This document shows positions 51,900-64,000 of a stretch of 64,000 nucleotides of DNA, in pieces (positions within the stretch are counted from its first letter, which is position 1; every line of letters starts with the position of its first letter). The position numbers and the translations under genes were made by a program. Source of the DNA: Brachypodius melanocephalos (taxonomy: Eukaryota; Chordata; Aves; Passeriformes; Pycnonotidae); contig VZSR01001459.1 of assembly GCA_013398615.1 (NCBI GenBank), positions 6,671,060 through 6,735,059 on the forward strand, read 5' to 3'. The notes below the pieces were generated by a model. The model ran no database searches and was not told where the DNA came from. It worked only from the letters and a program-made list of their open reading frames with translations.

Positions 51900-52129
51900 A
51901 GGAGACTTATGCTGACATACTTAAAATAATCTATTTTGTTTCTTTGACAATCCCCAATTTAATAGAAAGTTGTTCTTTTCCCTCTCTAAAATAGCCTGTG
52001 CAGCGCACAGCTTATCCAGATCAATAGAAGTTTTTTTTCACTCCAGAAATGCAACCTCAGACAACTTGTAAAAAGGTCATATAAACTCCTGATGCAAGCC
52101 ATGATTTTTAATTCATGTGGTCTACCCGT

Positions 52130-52470
52130 GTTTCCTAGCACCTGAACTGTCCTTTCTGCAAATTACATTCCTTTTGTGAATATAAACAGTTTATTAAAAC
52201 TCCTGTATTAATTATTTAAATGAGTTTATAAATATTTGAGGAAGTCCACGCAAAAGGCGCTCATAATAAATTATATTCTACCTCCCTTGAAAGCCAAATT
52301 AGAGAACTCTGATGATTGCCTTTTCAGCTGCCTGTCGTCACAAGGTCTGGGACAGGAGAAATTTGTCTAAGTAGCAGCAAAAAACATAAAAATGAGCACC
52401 TAAAGGTCAAAGTGAGATAACAACCTTTGTGTCTTAGAGTGTTTGTACTGAATGTGGCACAATTGAGTAT
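52130..52470. promoter_or_regulatory. Candidate conserved non-coding element (enhancer-like)
   Basis: Contains TATAAACAGTTTATTAAAA (forkhead-like TAAACA), TATTAATTATTTAAATGAG, CATAATAAATTATATTC and CCTAAAGGTCAAAGTGAG (nuclear-receptor-like AGGTCAAAG). Repeat-free and non-coding in all frames. No conservation data available. Confidence 0.2.
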
Positions 52471-53578
52471 GGGACCATTCCTTTAGATGTGCTCAGACTC
52501 TTATGGGCAGCAACCAGTTTCCATTCTCATCTTTGGGATCCCGGGTGTGGAGACTGAATTACTGACAAAAAGGGAAGGATTGGTGCTGAGGAGAGGCCTG
52601 AAGCAGCTGAGAGGAGGAATCCCTCACACAGATCGATTGATTGAATCAGAAGTCAGATACTCTAAGTGCTGCTGGAAAGGATATCAGCCCTGAGAGTCTG
52701 TGGCAGATCAGCCTGAGCAGTGCAAGGGGATTTCTCACATGAAATTAAGTGGAAAAAAAATAAAATTAGATAAAAAATGGCAGCAGCAGAATAGCAAAAT
52801 CTTCTATGGATAAATTTTTCTGGAAGTTCTCTTCTGGATGGAAGAAATCTTCCTGTTGGAGCTCTCAGTTTTGTAGTGTTGGTGGGTAAGGGTCACTTCG
52901 TGGACATTCCCATCTTTGGGGTCCCATTCTCTGTGCACATGGTCATGTCTGGCTGTCAAGGACATTGCACATTATAGATGGCAGGAGGCAGTCAGGACAG
53001 AGGTGCTTCTGCAGAGTTTGGGTAAGGGATAATTAAATTGATTAAATAGAAAGGGATGTCTGGTGATGCACCCCTTCACCCCGCGCTTCCTTCTTAATTG
53101 TCCTGTGTTCAAGGAGCCTCACGAGGTGGGCACATGGATCCCAGGACAATTTGATAAAGTCAGTTTGTGCTCATACAGGATGGACCAGGAGATGCTGCTG
53201 CTGTAAAGCCTCAGGGTGTGACCTGAGGTGATGGCTGATAAAACCAGAGCACCTGTAGAGATGGACTCAGCTCTCTGAGCAATGACAGTTCACATCAGTT
53301 GCACACAGCCAGTCTTTAGAGCTTTCCCAGCACTTTTCACCAATCTGCTTCTCTTGTTCATCCACCTCCTCTTCTAGTGGTGATCACTATTGAAGCAGAA
53401 AATCAGAAACGTGGAGTCTAAGAACCGCAATATAATGCCCAGAATTAGGGGGCTCACCAGGCAATTATCTTTCCTATTTGATCAGGTGTTTTTGAAGATT
53501 AATATTGAGAAAGAAAACCCAGCTATTTCACCCTTGTTCTGTTTTAAAGCGCTTTAAAATGACAGAGAAAGGGAGTAT

Positions 53579-53612
53579 TGTAAAAATAAAAAAATCATAA
53601 AATCATAAAATT
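53579..53612. repeat. AAATCAT-type short repeat
   Basis: AAATCATAAAATCATAAAATTTCAT contains two to three units of an 8-base AATCATAA-like motif after an A-rich lead. It superficially recalls the 8-base 3' repeats of CR1, but the motif is different and no CR1 body precedes it. Confidence 0.6.
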
Positions 53613-54161
53613 TCATCTCAAGCTTTCTGCTTGGCTTTCTGGTAACTGCAGCAATTCTCAGTGTCTTTGTTTAGCTATTTGTCTTTGGAGGGCTCCTGCT
53701 TGCACACATTTTTGCAACTGGCAGAGCTGAACACATTCTGCAAAACCTTTTCCACTAATTCATGCTCATAATTGTAAAGAGCTCTCGCTGGGCACGCTCA
53801 GGCTCCACGTACATTCATTCTGTATGAGCATTAATGAGATCAAGTAGAACAAGGACAGATGTTTGTGAAAAACAAACTCTTTTGTAGTGATGAGGACAAA
53901 GCTTACAGCTCCATAGCTGAGAATCACCTGAGCAGAGTGGGCACGAGATTCCTGGAGTGCCTGGAGTCTGAGGCTCACAGCTCCTTCCACCTTCTTGCTT
54001 TTTCAAGAGCACATCTTGTGCATTACAATAGGAATAATGATCTTTGTATAAATTCGGGATTATTCCCTCTAAGGACAACAGGGTAAGGTCACTGTATAAA
54101 TTATTAGCAGCAAAGAGTTACCTAGAGGAAGTCAAATCCAGGGCCTCTTCCAAAGTAAAAG

Positions 54162-54176
54162 AAAAAAAAAAAAAAA
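54162..54176. repeat. A15 homopolymer
   Basis: Fifteen A followed by GAGAGGAAAAA. Confidence 0.9.
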
Positions 54177-54419
54177 GAGAGGAAAAATATCACTGTGAAT
54201 GGTAATGAATTTTGATCTTTTAAAATAATACAACTCAGAGTTAAATTGAAAGGAGGCAAAAAGGCATGAGCGGTGCCAATAACAGCGTGGCCATGAAATT
54301 TCAAGTGCCCATTAAAAGATTTCTCAGCTCTGTGAAAGGTCTCAGAGTAAATAAGCATTATGAGCACTGAAGGAAAACATAATTTCAAAGGAAAGCTTGT
54401 CACTTAAGGTCAGTTCAAT

Positions 54420-54850
54420 ATCCACACATGAATTTCACTGTTTATAAGTCTCGCTGATAAGCTTTCGTAATTGAGTTACTTCTCTTATTCCATGCATGTG
54501 GAAGCAGTAATTAAGCTGTGATATGAAATACAAAATATCCTGTGCTCAATTCATCAATTTTTGTTCAGCCTCGCAGTTCCTGTTCCAATGGCACTGGCAT
54601 TGTTGCACTGCAATATCTCCCAATCTATCATGTCAAGATTATGCATGATGTAATTTGTAAGAGCAGCTAGGGATTTGTTTACAAAAAAAACCCAACAAAT
54701 GTTCCTTTAATCTTTGTAACAAAATTAGACTTGTCTTACATCACAGAACAAAGATAGCTGAATGAATACAACACTTCTAATAAATCAGTAATTACCTTGT
54801 GTAGTGCCTGTTGGCTCATTTAACTTGACCTTTGAAAACAACTTCCTCCA
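54420..54850. promoter_or_regulatory. Candidate conserved non-coding element (enhancer-like)
   Basis: This intronic stretch has balanced, non-repetitive AT-rich sequence with many homeodomain-type cores (TAATTAAGC, GTAATTGAG, TCAGTAATTACC), an ATTATGCATGATG segment and CTTTGAA/CTTTGTAAC TCF-like sites. No microsatellite or transposon signature is present. This texture is typical of deeply conserved enhancers in developmental genes, but conservation cannot be judged from one sequence. Confidence 0.25.
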
Positions 54851-55080
54851 CACAGATTGTAAAATGTTCTCTTCTGGACTGTGGAGATATGAGTGCTCTA
54901 GAGGCGCGTGATTTATATCACAGCAAATCCCACTTCATGGGAGAGAATTTGGACCTTTTTGTCTTTTCCCAGCAGAGATAATTGCAAGTTAACTGAACTA
55001 CCTCCTCAAGGAAATTGCAGGCTCTGCCTTTTGGTACTGCTGTGCCTAAAGCACCAAACACCACGTGCAGGTTCAGAGTG

Positions 55081-55180
55081 NNNNNNNNNNNNNNNNNNNN
55101 NNNNNNNNNNNNNNNNNNNNNNNNNNNNNNNNNNNNNNNNNNNNNNNNNNNNNNNNNNNNNNNNNNNNNNNNNNNNNNNN
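55081..55180. other. Assembly gap, 100 N
   Basis: Exactly 100 N, again the standard placeholder size. The flanks are non-repetitive to the eye, so the cause of the break is not visible. A missing exon within the gap cannot be excluded. Confidence 0.99.
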
Positions 55181-55579
55181 TTTTACTGCTCAGGTTCTTC
55201 CATGTTTTTAATTCTTTTGCCACTTTTCCTGCCCTCTCTTGCTTTTTCCAGCAGCAGGCATCTGACAGCCCCCACTACTGCAGAGACATTTGGGGTCTCA
55301 GCCACAATTCCTGAGTTTGGGGTTCCAGCCACAGGTCTGTAAAGCACAGAGAACTTTGTAGTTTTCAGAGAGGAAGAGAGAGACAATATAACAGCTTGCA
55401 TTTCAAAAAGAAAGCCAAAGCAAAACCCATTTTTCACTGGAAAAGCTTACACAAAACAAAAAAAAAGGTGTTTTTCTTTGACTAATGACACATAATCACA
55501 TTATATCCTATCAATTTCTGGAAATTCAATAGAAGAATTTTCTATGTATATTTATTTACAGGAATCTTCTCCGTTAACA

Positions 55580-55608
55580 AGAGTTTCTCTGGTAGTGAGA
55601 GAAACTCT
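55580..55608. repeat. 11-bp perfect inverted repeat (hairpin)
   Basis: AGAGTTTCTCT and AGAGAAACTCT flank the 7-nt loop GGTAGTG. Confidence 0.95.
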
Positions 55609-56005
55609 ACACAATTTATACCCAAGTGTTACACAAGAATTTAACTTCATAACTGATAACCCTCCCATATATTATGCATGCTTTGTTATGCCTTATAAAT
55701 GCATTACAGTTATATAATGTGTTCATTTCCAGTGTTCTTTCATGGAGTGTTTTGCTGCTAGGCTGTGATTCTGGCACATCATTCGGTCAAAATTTCTTGA
55801 TAGACTTTCACCCTTCCCAGCCCATTTCGCAGCTCTTCCCTTCCACATCCCCAAACCCAATTCCCACAGGACAGGAACTCAGGTTTGAGCAAATGGCAGC
55901 TTTTACAGACACCAGATTTGGTCTGAAGGCTGCAAAAACCAAGGGTTTTTTTCCCTTTTTCTCCAGTAACTGTTGGATGACACACTAAACACAGATTGTT
56001 GGTTT

Positions 56006-56020
56006 ACATATATATATATG
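56006..56020. repeat. Short (AT)n tract
   Basis: ACATATATATATATG, about six AT units. Confidence 0.9.
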
Positions 56021-57429
56021 TGATTTAGGGTCCCAGCAGCCACTGGAGGAATAGCACTGCAAAGCCACCCACAAACCTCTGTGTGTCCCCCTAATCTTCA
56101 TCTCACAGCCTGGCACTTCTCTCTCTGCATGTCAGCTCATTCATTTACTTTATTAATGCATTATTATTCCTGAAAAAATTACCATTGCATGGAGATACAA
56201 TTCTTTGATGGCACACCAGTCCTCAGCTCTGGTCTGAAACGTATCTGTGAATAATTTAAAAGAAGTTTCCTATTGTCTTTCCAAATATGTATAAATATGT
56301 TGCATTTCGTTGGCATTTCATTAAATATATAACAATGAGATTAAGCCCTTACTAAGTTATCTGAAGCCATTCAGAGAGGGTGTGAATAACCTTGCTTCAT
56401 TGCACAAATATTTTAGCAGCTTGCTCTCAGCCTTGTTCTGCAGGGAAGGGTGGATTCAGTTCCAGATTTTAGTAGGGTCTCCCTAACCTACAAAAGAACC
56501 CAGCCAGGTTGGGAGGGGGGTCCTCAGTCATCTGCATTCACATCAGCTCCCTGAATGTTGGGTTGCACGTTCTCATCAGCCTCATTAACACTCATCAGTG
56601 CCAGCAGGTTGCTCTCAAATGCCCCACCCTCTTTGCAGAGAGGTTATATCAACCACCCATAAACTCACACACATAACATTATAAATAAAGTTGGCAGCTT
56701 GCTGCTTGCCTTGGGTATATTTTGCTGTGCAAGAATGTGGACACGAGAATTCAGGAAATTCCAAGAAAAAATATAAGACTGTGTTCTAGCACTCTGGAAG
56801 GTCATAGATTACTCTATGCACTTTTGAGGAGACAAGTTTATCATACATGATTTATTTTATCATTTCATGTCCTTTCTCTCTGCCACAGATATCTGCAAAA
56901 ATCTGTTTTGTCGAGGCTTGCTCTGCCTTTCTTCTGCAGAAATCAAGTTTCCTGATAGATAATGTGCTGAGGGTTCTGTTAGAATATCAACTATGATCCA
57001 TGACTTTCAGAGAAAAAGTGTCAAACTTTAGTCAGGTCTGAGCTCAGTGGAATGTGGAATAATTACACCTTTTTTAAAAAGCCCACCACGCTTTTTGAGT
57101 ACAGGATTATCAGATGAGAACTGGGTTGAGAGCCAGCTGCCAGCACATCTGGCCTGGGACCCTCTGGCACCTCCTGAAGGAGTGCCACAAGCCAGCTTCT
57201 TGCTGGCTTTATTTTGTATTTCCTAAAATTCCAGACTTTGAAATGGTCTCACAAGTTGAAGTGTGAGGGGCCAAGAAACATTTTGATTTTTTCTCCTTGT
57301 CATTGCTGCTGAGATCCTCCCAACTACAGAAAATGGTGATGCAAATTCTACTCTCTCCCTAAACTCTGGGTGCTTTGTCTGTGTGCCTGGCTAACAAATG
57401 TTTCATCACAGCTGTTTCAGTCGAAGCTG

Positions 57430-57800
57430 TTTTGTTTCTAAGAAAAAATAACTAAGCTTTGCAAATTAGAGAAGGATATTTCAACAAAACCTAGGATAAT
57501 TTAACAATACTTAAACTCAATATGAATAAATTTTGGCAAAAGAATCTTAAATTGTATTAACTTAATAAAATCTACATGTAAAAACCTTAAATTAATAGCA
57601 TATACATCTATTATTACTTAAAATTTTTAAAATTTAAGCTTATCAAAACTTAAAAGTAACCTGAACTTAACAGGGAACAAATTAAACAGAACTTAAAATA
57701 ACATAATTTAACTGGTCAATGCTTAGGTTATACTTAAACAAAACCATACAGAAATTAATTTTAATATTAACAGAATACAAAAATGTAACTTAACTCAGAC
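57430..57800. repeat. A-rich, strand-asymmetric low-complexity block with repeated CTTAA core
   Basis: The + strand is very A-rich and G-poor. CTTAA starts at 57510, 57546, 57561, 57586, 57617, 57649, 57666, 57692, 57733 and 57789, ten times in under 300 bp, mostly in the context ACTTAA(A). Spacing is irregular (15-56 bp). All frames are broken. It looks like an old, degenerate AT-rich repeat, but I do not recognise a named family. Confidence 0.6.
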
Positions 57801-60800
57801 CTAAATACAATAAATTACTCTGATTAGAGTTTTACCTCTGAAAAGCTGGGCACAGTTTACAGGTGCTCAGAGGACCTGGGAATGGACTCAGGGAAGGGAA
57901 GATGCACATCCACTCACCATGAAGGTGCTGCCCATGCAGAATCCTGCTCCTAAATTCAGCTGTGGAAGCCCCTCAGCCTCCTGTCTAAGCAGAAATTATC
58001 TCCAGAAGTGCAAAGGAAGGGACATGACAAAATGACAGAGCTGCAGCAGTGATGCTCCCAACCTGAACAACACTGAGGGCTAGAAATTCCTTGGCAAAAT
58101 GTAAGCTTTTTTTGTGTGAAATCTGCTCTTTAAAGGACCATCTCCATTCAGCCTAAAGGCAGGAATATGCTTAAGGACTTTCTGGCAGCACTTCACATAA
58201 TTTTAATGTTATAATTCTTTTTCATGGTGCCTGAGAAACCCATTCTTCAAGTTGTACAATTGGAGGACAAAAATGTCAGTCCCAAACTCGTGCAATTCAG
58301 TGTTAAAGTTCAGCAGGGCAGAAGAGACAGAGGGCAACACCCGAGGAAACGCAGCAAGAATAACTCATCCTCTAAGCAAATAAAATTGCAGATGGCAAGC
58401 TGGTATAGCAAGGAGATGATTTACCTGCAGTAATAGAGAGAGGGAGAAGCAGAGCTGGGATGAAACAAACCTTGGGAGTTTCTCCTTTTCAGGCCATTAG
58501 CCACCGGCACCCCCGTTGGTCACGTTGGGACGAGGGAAGCACAGAACACGTTAATGTCATTTTTCCTCATTTACCTAACAGTGTGTTGGCTGTTAGGAAA
58601 TGGCAATGTAAGTGCTTTTTTCACTAGTGACTCCTCCCATGCTGTCGAATTAGCACCCCTTTTTTGCTGGTTTATGCAGATCTTAAAAGGAAATTGTTCA
58701 TGGATTCCTTGAGTCTAATCTGCCCTTTCATATTTAATGGTGCAGCCCACAGCTCTGTTCAGACATGTAATACACACTTAAACATACCTTACTCTAGCTG
58801 CTGAATATTTTGCAGTGGAAGTTCAGGGGTTCTGAACGGAAAAAAAAAATTAAGATATTCAATTCTTTCAATTCTGCCGGTGAATTAAAAAAACATTTTA
58901 AAAAACCCTGGAGAATATCACAAAGATCAGAGTGTTCAGAAAAAAAAAAAGAAGTTTAGTATGCTGATGTCTTTTTAATGTTTACTACAATTAACAAATA
59001 TTAAATTAACTCAGCAAGACTGCATTTGAGGCAATTAGAGATACAAGACACCACTTGCCAGGCTGATTGCACTGTGCTTGTATTTTGAACAGGAGAAATG
59101 TCCATTTTCCCAGAGCTATGAGAGGTCTGTTATCAAAGTCTGTGAAGCATTGCACTGCAGGAGGATTAGATTGATACTTCTAAAATTGAGTGAGATTGAA
59201 TTAAAGCAGAGAGTTTGATAGTTTGGACTCCCTGTAGGAAACATCCTTGCATTTCTCCCAGACAGCAATATTCAACCTGAAATCTTTTGTTTTGGATTTG
59301 TATTCTTTAACTTATCAGATTCTACAGCTCCCAGAGTGGCTGCTAGCTCAGTGTGTTTATGAAATACATAACCCTTCAGATGACACTTTCTTTCAGTCCA
59401 GTTTTCTCATCCTTCCAGAAAATGTGTTCCCACCCCTGTAATTCATTCTGCTCCCCATGACATCCCAATAAACTAAGAGAAACTGCATGTCTCATTCAAT
59501 TCTCTGAGATTTTGTTGTATAAGGAATAGGTGAGCACAGGGTTACAGTTTTTCCTATTCTACTTTATATCCTTTTTTTTTTTTCCAAAAAATAAAGACAA
59601 ACTACTTGAAAGATTTTACCCACCTCTGTGCCTTTGCTATTGCCAAAATCTCCATCAGCACAAGAATCTCTCACAGGGAGTTTGAACTTTCCTTTAATCT
59701 AATCCATTTAGAAAATGACTCACAATACATTGAATAAAGTGAAGAAAATTGATATCTTTTCATTAAGCTGACAAAGACTTTTTCACTTCTGACATCTGTG
59801 AAATGTGTTCTCTATTTAAATTTTTATTTATATCAATCTTCGCTGGTGGAAACGAGACTAAAACAGAATGCTCTGTACTTACAGGGAAAACTTTCCCATC
59901 CTGAAGTGAGTGTCATACTGGTTTTGAAAATGAGCTTCTTATTCCTTGCAGTAGCACGACACCCATGATCAGGAGGAGCCACAATCTAATATCTCCATTC
60001 CTTTGTGTTCTGTTTCTATATAAACAAAATGTGTGCACTTTATCACAGGCAAAAGGAGAGCTGCTGTGGCTTTATAATGGCAACTGCAGAAGCAATTTTG
60101 GAACATTTTAATACATAGCATGTTCCCTCTAAACTGTTGAAAAATGCATGATGATACTTTGCTCTGGTTTCATATTTTAGAGTATTCCATAAACATGAAT
60201 TAAAGTTGTCTATTACTCTGTGAGGATGGTCTTATTGTTACATTGTTAAATATAATGTCTTTATACTTTTTGCCATATAGACTCTGTCATATTGTTAAAG
60301 CAATTTCCTAAATACCAACGCAGAAAAGTTAAGGAGGGTTTTATCTGCAAAACAAACAAAAAATATTTGCATTTTCTCTACAGACAGGAGCAGCAAAAAT
60401 GACAGAAGCAATTGCCTGTGAGTGTCTGGGCTGTGTGTGCACATTTTCTCTGTCCATGTCCTGTTAATCACCTGTAAAATGGCTTTGGGGAACCGAGTAG
60501 CTTCAATTTAATGCAAGAGAAATGTGACACGTAATAAATTCAGGAGTTGCAACAGACAGCTTTAATCAAATGGACTGGGTGTTTTTTCCAAACTTTCTTT
60601 GACTCAAGAGGAAGAAGATTGAACAATTAGGGTTTCCATGTTGATTTGATGTTTTAGGTGTAGATATATGAGGGTGTTCAGTGCACTCCTACTGCCCCTT
60701 AACAGAATACTTTGAGATTGAAATTCAAGGAGAAAACTTTTCCCCAGCCAGCTGCCTTCATGCATCAAAACTTTGTGCTCCAGATGATGCACAAGAGCAA

Positions 60801-61228
60801 ATCAAAGCACGGTCACTACCCTTGTGCAACCTCCAAAGGGTCTCATGGGCTTTGAAGGCTGAATCCAAGCTAAACTGGCAGCTCCCTGCAACCACATAAG
60901 GCTTTGGGAATTATTTTGGGGAACAAATATATTTTAAAATGCAATAGAATTGTGTAAACATGAGAAAATATGAGCTATTCTATTGCTTTTTCCCTGTCTA
61001 TCTGATCTTCAGATTTCTTATTTGCAGTTTATTTGTCTGGAGCCCACGATTTGCAAATGCCGTTTCAACCAAATGCTTTTCGTGTGTGTTAATCCATGCA
61101 GACTAAACACATCAAAAGTTAAATATTTTGATCAAAATCATTCTATGGCTTTGCAAACAAAGATTTTCAAAAAGTGTGAGTTGGGCTGAAAAAGAAACCT
61201 CGAGAATTTCCTGAAGAAAGTTACTTTT

Positions 61229-61252
61229 ATTGGTGATAAACATATCACCAAT
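61229..61252. repeat. 10-bp perfect inverted repeat (hairpin)
   Basis: ATTGGTGATA and TATCACCAAT flank the 4-nt loop AACA. Confidence 0.95.
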
Positions 61253-63108
61253 GGAGCTGGGGAAAAAAAAGTTAAACATTCTTATAAAGGAGGCATTTTC
61301 TTGAAAATAGTTTGGATATAAACAGCCCCTTCTTTAACCTAGAAGGTGATGTTGGGGGGGGAAAAAGCACAGAAACAAAACACAAGCAAAGCAGGAGGAG
61401 TCAGGGCTCTTCTGTTCCACGTCCTTTTCCTCTCCTCATGGCACAGGGATCTGTCTCAGTCAATTCAGCCTTGCATGAAGAAACTCTTGTGCTTTGTGTA
61501 TTCCCCAGACAGTGAGAGGAGCACAAAGAGAAGCACTCCAGAATGCTACAGGTGTCTAATTCAGCATGATGTGAGCACTCACAACCTGTGCTGTCTGGTC
61601 ATTAACAGGAATTTCTAATTCCCACCCAGGACGGGTGGTTTGGGTCACTGAGAAGCTCAGGTTCCTCGGAATCTGGGAGCTCTTGAATAAAAACCACCCT
61701 GAAGGGGAGCATCTTAGTTTGAGCAATTCCCTCTCTCACCCCACTGCTTCAGCTCATCTCAAAGTGACAGAACCCAAACACAGAGAATCCTGTTTCCCTG
61801 GAGAAGGTTTCTCCCCTCCTCCTACAGGTGGGTCCAATCTCAAACGCTGCAAACTGTGATTCACTTTAGAGCTTTTTCCTCCCTCTTTGAACAGAGCTGG
61901 AGGTGTAAAACTTTGAAATCAAGGAGAACTCAAAGGATCAGCAGTACCCAAAAAAGACAAGTGGTCCTAAAGATTAAAAGGCTCTTAATAGAAGAGAAAA
62001 CCTATAAACTCAAGGTTCAAAGAAAGTGATTTTCTCTGGGTTTTGGGCGCCCCTGCCACGGTGTGGGGCTGAGGACTAGATCACAGTGAGCTTTGTAGTG
62101 CTTCAGACTGACAAAGGATTTTACATATTAGAGACAAAGAGGAGGTTTTCATCTGCAAAGTTCCCCCATTATAAAAGGAGCCTGGTCTTCAGCCCAGGTG
62201 AGGGTGCTCACTGATGGACACTTGGGTGTGATTGCACTGTGATCATAAATCAATAAAAATATATATGTATATACTAAAACACCTACACACCACTGACTAC
62301 ACGAGCCAGTTGCCATTAAGGTTCAGCACTGACTTTGCATTTGATTATTTTTCAAGGTCAAGTTCTGAATGCTTGGGCTGCATTTAACAGCATTAACAAG
62401 TAGTGAGATCACTTTAATTGCCATGACCAGCATTGCCTCTCCATGCTGCCTCTCAGTCTGCATTCACCTCATATCTCTGGTTCACACTGTAAACTCCCCA
62501 GGCTGGGGTGTTCAGGTTTGTGGGTTTTAGCACCTGGCACCACAGGATCCTGCTCTGTGGTTATTTAATGCTCCTAGTAAATAATTATGCTCATCACTTC
62601 TGATTCCATGTCACAGGATTCTTCTCATACATCCTGAGGATGCTGTGCTCTGATGATTGCTGTGAAGGCCAGCATTTAGCAGAATATGTTTTTTTCAGTT
62701 TGCCCACTGCCCAATCTATTATTAGAGCACAGATTCAGCCCTCACTCCTTTTCATGCATGGCAAAGAGAGAGATCTTTTTTCTCTGCTGTTAGCAGCATT
62801 AATGATACCCTTCTGACAAAGGTGTGTGAAGAGCATCATTAAACTGCCTTGCCAGCACAGGTGTAAAGAACCTTTTTTTATGTCTTGTATATATGGAGAA
62901 ATGATACATTATATGATAAAAATCAGATGCAAGCTGTGGGAAGAGCCAGGAAAGACAACACTGAGAGCTATATGATCATTGTAGGGCCCCTCAGAGCGAA
63001 TTATTCTATTCAATTTTATATTCAAGAATTTAATTATAAGCTCTGTAATGTCCTTAAATCAATGCATGCACAAGAAGGCATTTTCCAGAGCTGAATGGCA
63101 GTCAGCTG

Positions 63109-63146
<38 letters not shown>

Positions 63147-63155
63147 TATATGTAT
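63109..63155. repeat. (GT)n(AT)n microsatellite
   Basis: A short GT run passes into about twelve AT units, then AAAATATATATATGTATA. Likely length-polymorphic. Confidence 0.95.
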
Positions 63156-64000
63156 AAGGCAGGCAGCTGCTTCCAAAGGCATTTTATGGGCTTGAAGCAG
63201 CCATGAGGGGTGATATGAATGGGTTAAGCATCTCTCTTTGAGTGACTGTGCAGAAAGCTTTGACAGGCTTCCTGAGTGCAACCATGAAATTAATTCTTGC
63301 CAGAGAAAGCAAATCACAGAAAGAGCCACTCATGAGCCGACTCGTCACAGTTGCAAGGTTAGCTAAAGTTTATCAAAATCCCCAGACAAAAAATGTCATT
63401 AAGATACAGTTAAGGATATAGTCAGATACCAATTCCCAGGCAAGAAACTTCATTAAGGTACATTCAAGGTTGTAAACATATGTGCCAATTAAATTCAAAC
63501 AACTGGGTCCAAACACTGCCGTTATTTACGATGTTAAATATTTGGAAATTAAAAGTTGCTTTTAGAGATAATATGGTTTCTATAAAATTCATAATCGTGT
63601 TTCAACACAGAGCTTCTCCTGCCGCTCAGTGTTACCTTAACCTGTTTTTCTAGCTGTGGTGCTCACTGTGATGGCATACTGGAAAAGCCCAAAGTCTCCA
63701 CGAGTTCAAATAATTCTGGACAGATTTGTGGGTTAAAAAAAAAAAATCCATCTGTAGGTCCTGAGAGCAAAGCAGACATAGTTTTATATGGAGTACACTG
63801 AAGCAGAAGTCCTGAAGACCTGGAGAATATTCTGAGGAGAATCTCTTCAGACTTGCCTTGCTCTTGTAGACGTGGGTGCAGATCAGATTGGCACCCAGGG
63901 ACAGGGGCTGTTGGGCTGGATGGTCCCTTGGTCTGCAGCAGAATTGCTGCCAACACAGCATTCCCTGCAGCCACAGCACAGGAGCAGAGCAGATCTCCTG

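Larger units (their letters stand above)
47109..55080. other. Intronic sequence, no gene seen
   Basis: Mostly unique AT-rich sequence with the microsatellites, hairpin and enhancer-like stretches listed separately. Open frames are under about 160 codons and featureless. Confidence 0.55.
55181..64000. other. Intronic sequence, no gene seen
   Basis: Unique AT-rich sequence holding the CTTAA-rich block, two hairpins and the terminal AT microsatellite. Open frames are few and short, consistent with the low GC content. No further TAFA1 exon found up to the window edge. Confidence 0.6.

Overview
This window is 64 kb of vertebrate nuclear DNA, most likely from a bird and probably a songbird. It is AT-leaning and poor in CpG. 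It has almost no recognisable interspersed repeats, no mammalian Alu, L1 or B1 elements, and only one or two decayed CR1-like LINE fragments. It carries the usual scatter of short microsatellites and A/T tracts, plus two assembly gaps of exactly 100 N (34856-34955 and 55081-55180). The bird assignment is inferred from these properties.

The one gene I can identify is TAFA1 (FAM19A1), a secreted, cysteine-rich, brain-enriched chemokine-like protein, on the + strand. A single internal coding exon lies at 28530-28670 (141 nt). Its 46 complete codons carry the first half of the TAFA cysteine signature (C-X7-CC-X13-C-X-C-X14-C) with TAFA1-specific residues. It is preceded by a very long T-rich polypyrimidine tract. 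The only downstream splice boundary that keeps the family reading frame is a non-canonical GC donor (G|GCAAGT), so this looks like a GC-AG intron.

Everything else is best read as intron of TAFA1: 1-28529 upstream and 28671-64000 downstream, neither complete. I looked for the signal-peptide exon and for the downstream Trp-Trp-Cys exon and found neither, which fits the very large introns known for this gene. No second gene can be named. The longer open frames in the intron (up to 202 codons) show no recognisable domains and are of a length expected by chance in locally GC-richer sequence. One antisense frame at 41266-41476, with a hydrophobic helix and plausible splice sites, is recorded as an unproven candidate.

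The intronic sequence holds an old 70-76 bp tandem duplication (18581-18727), a strand-asymmetric A-rich block with ten CTTAA cores (57430-57800), several perfect short inverted repeats (17454, 10486, 47068, 48085, 55580, 61229), a compound AAT-type microsatellite (51222-51349), a GT/AT microsatellite (63109-63155), and a few AT-rich stretches with the look of conserved enhancers. I saw no rRNA, tRNA, CRISPR, operon or phage-like structure and no sign of a new multi-gene system. The most useful observations concern the splicing of the TAFA1 exon.
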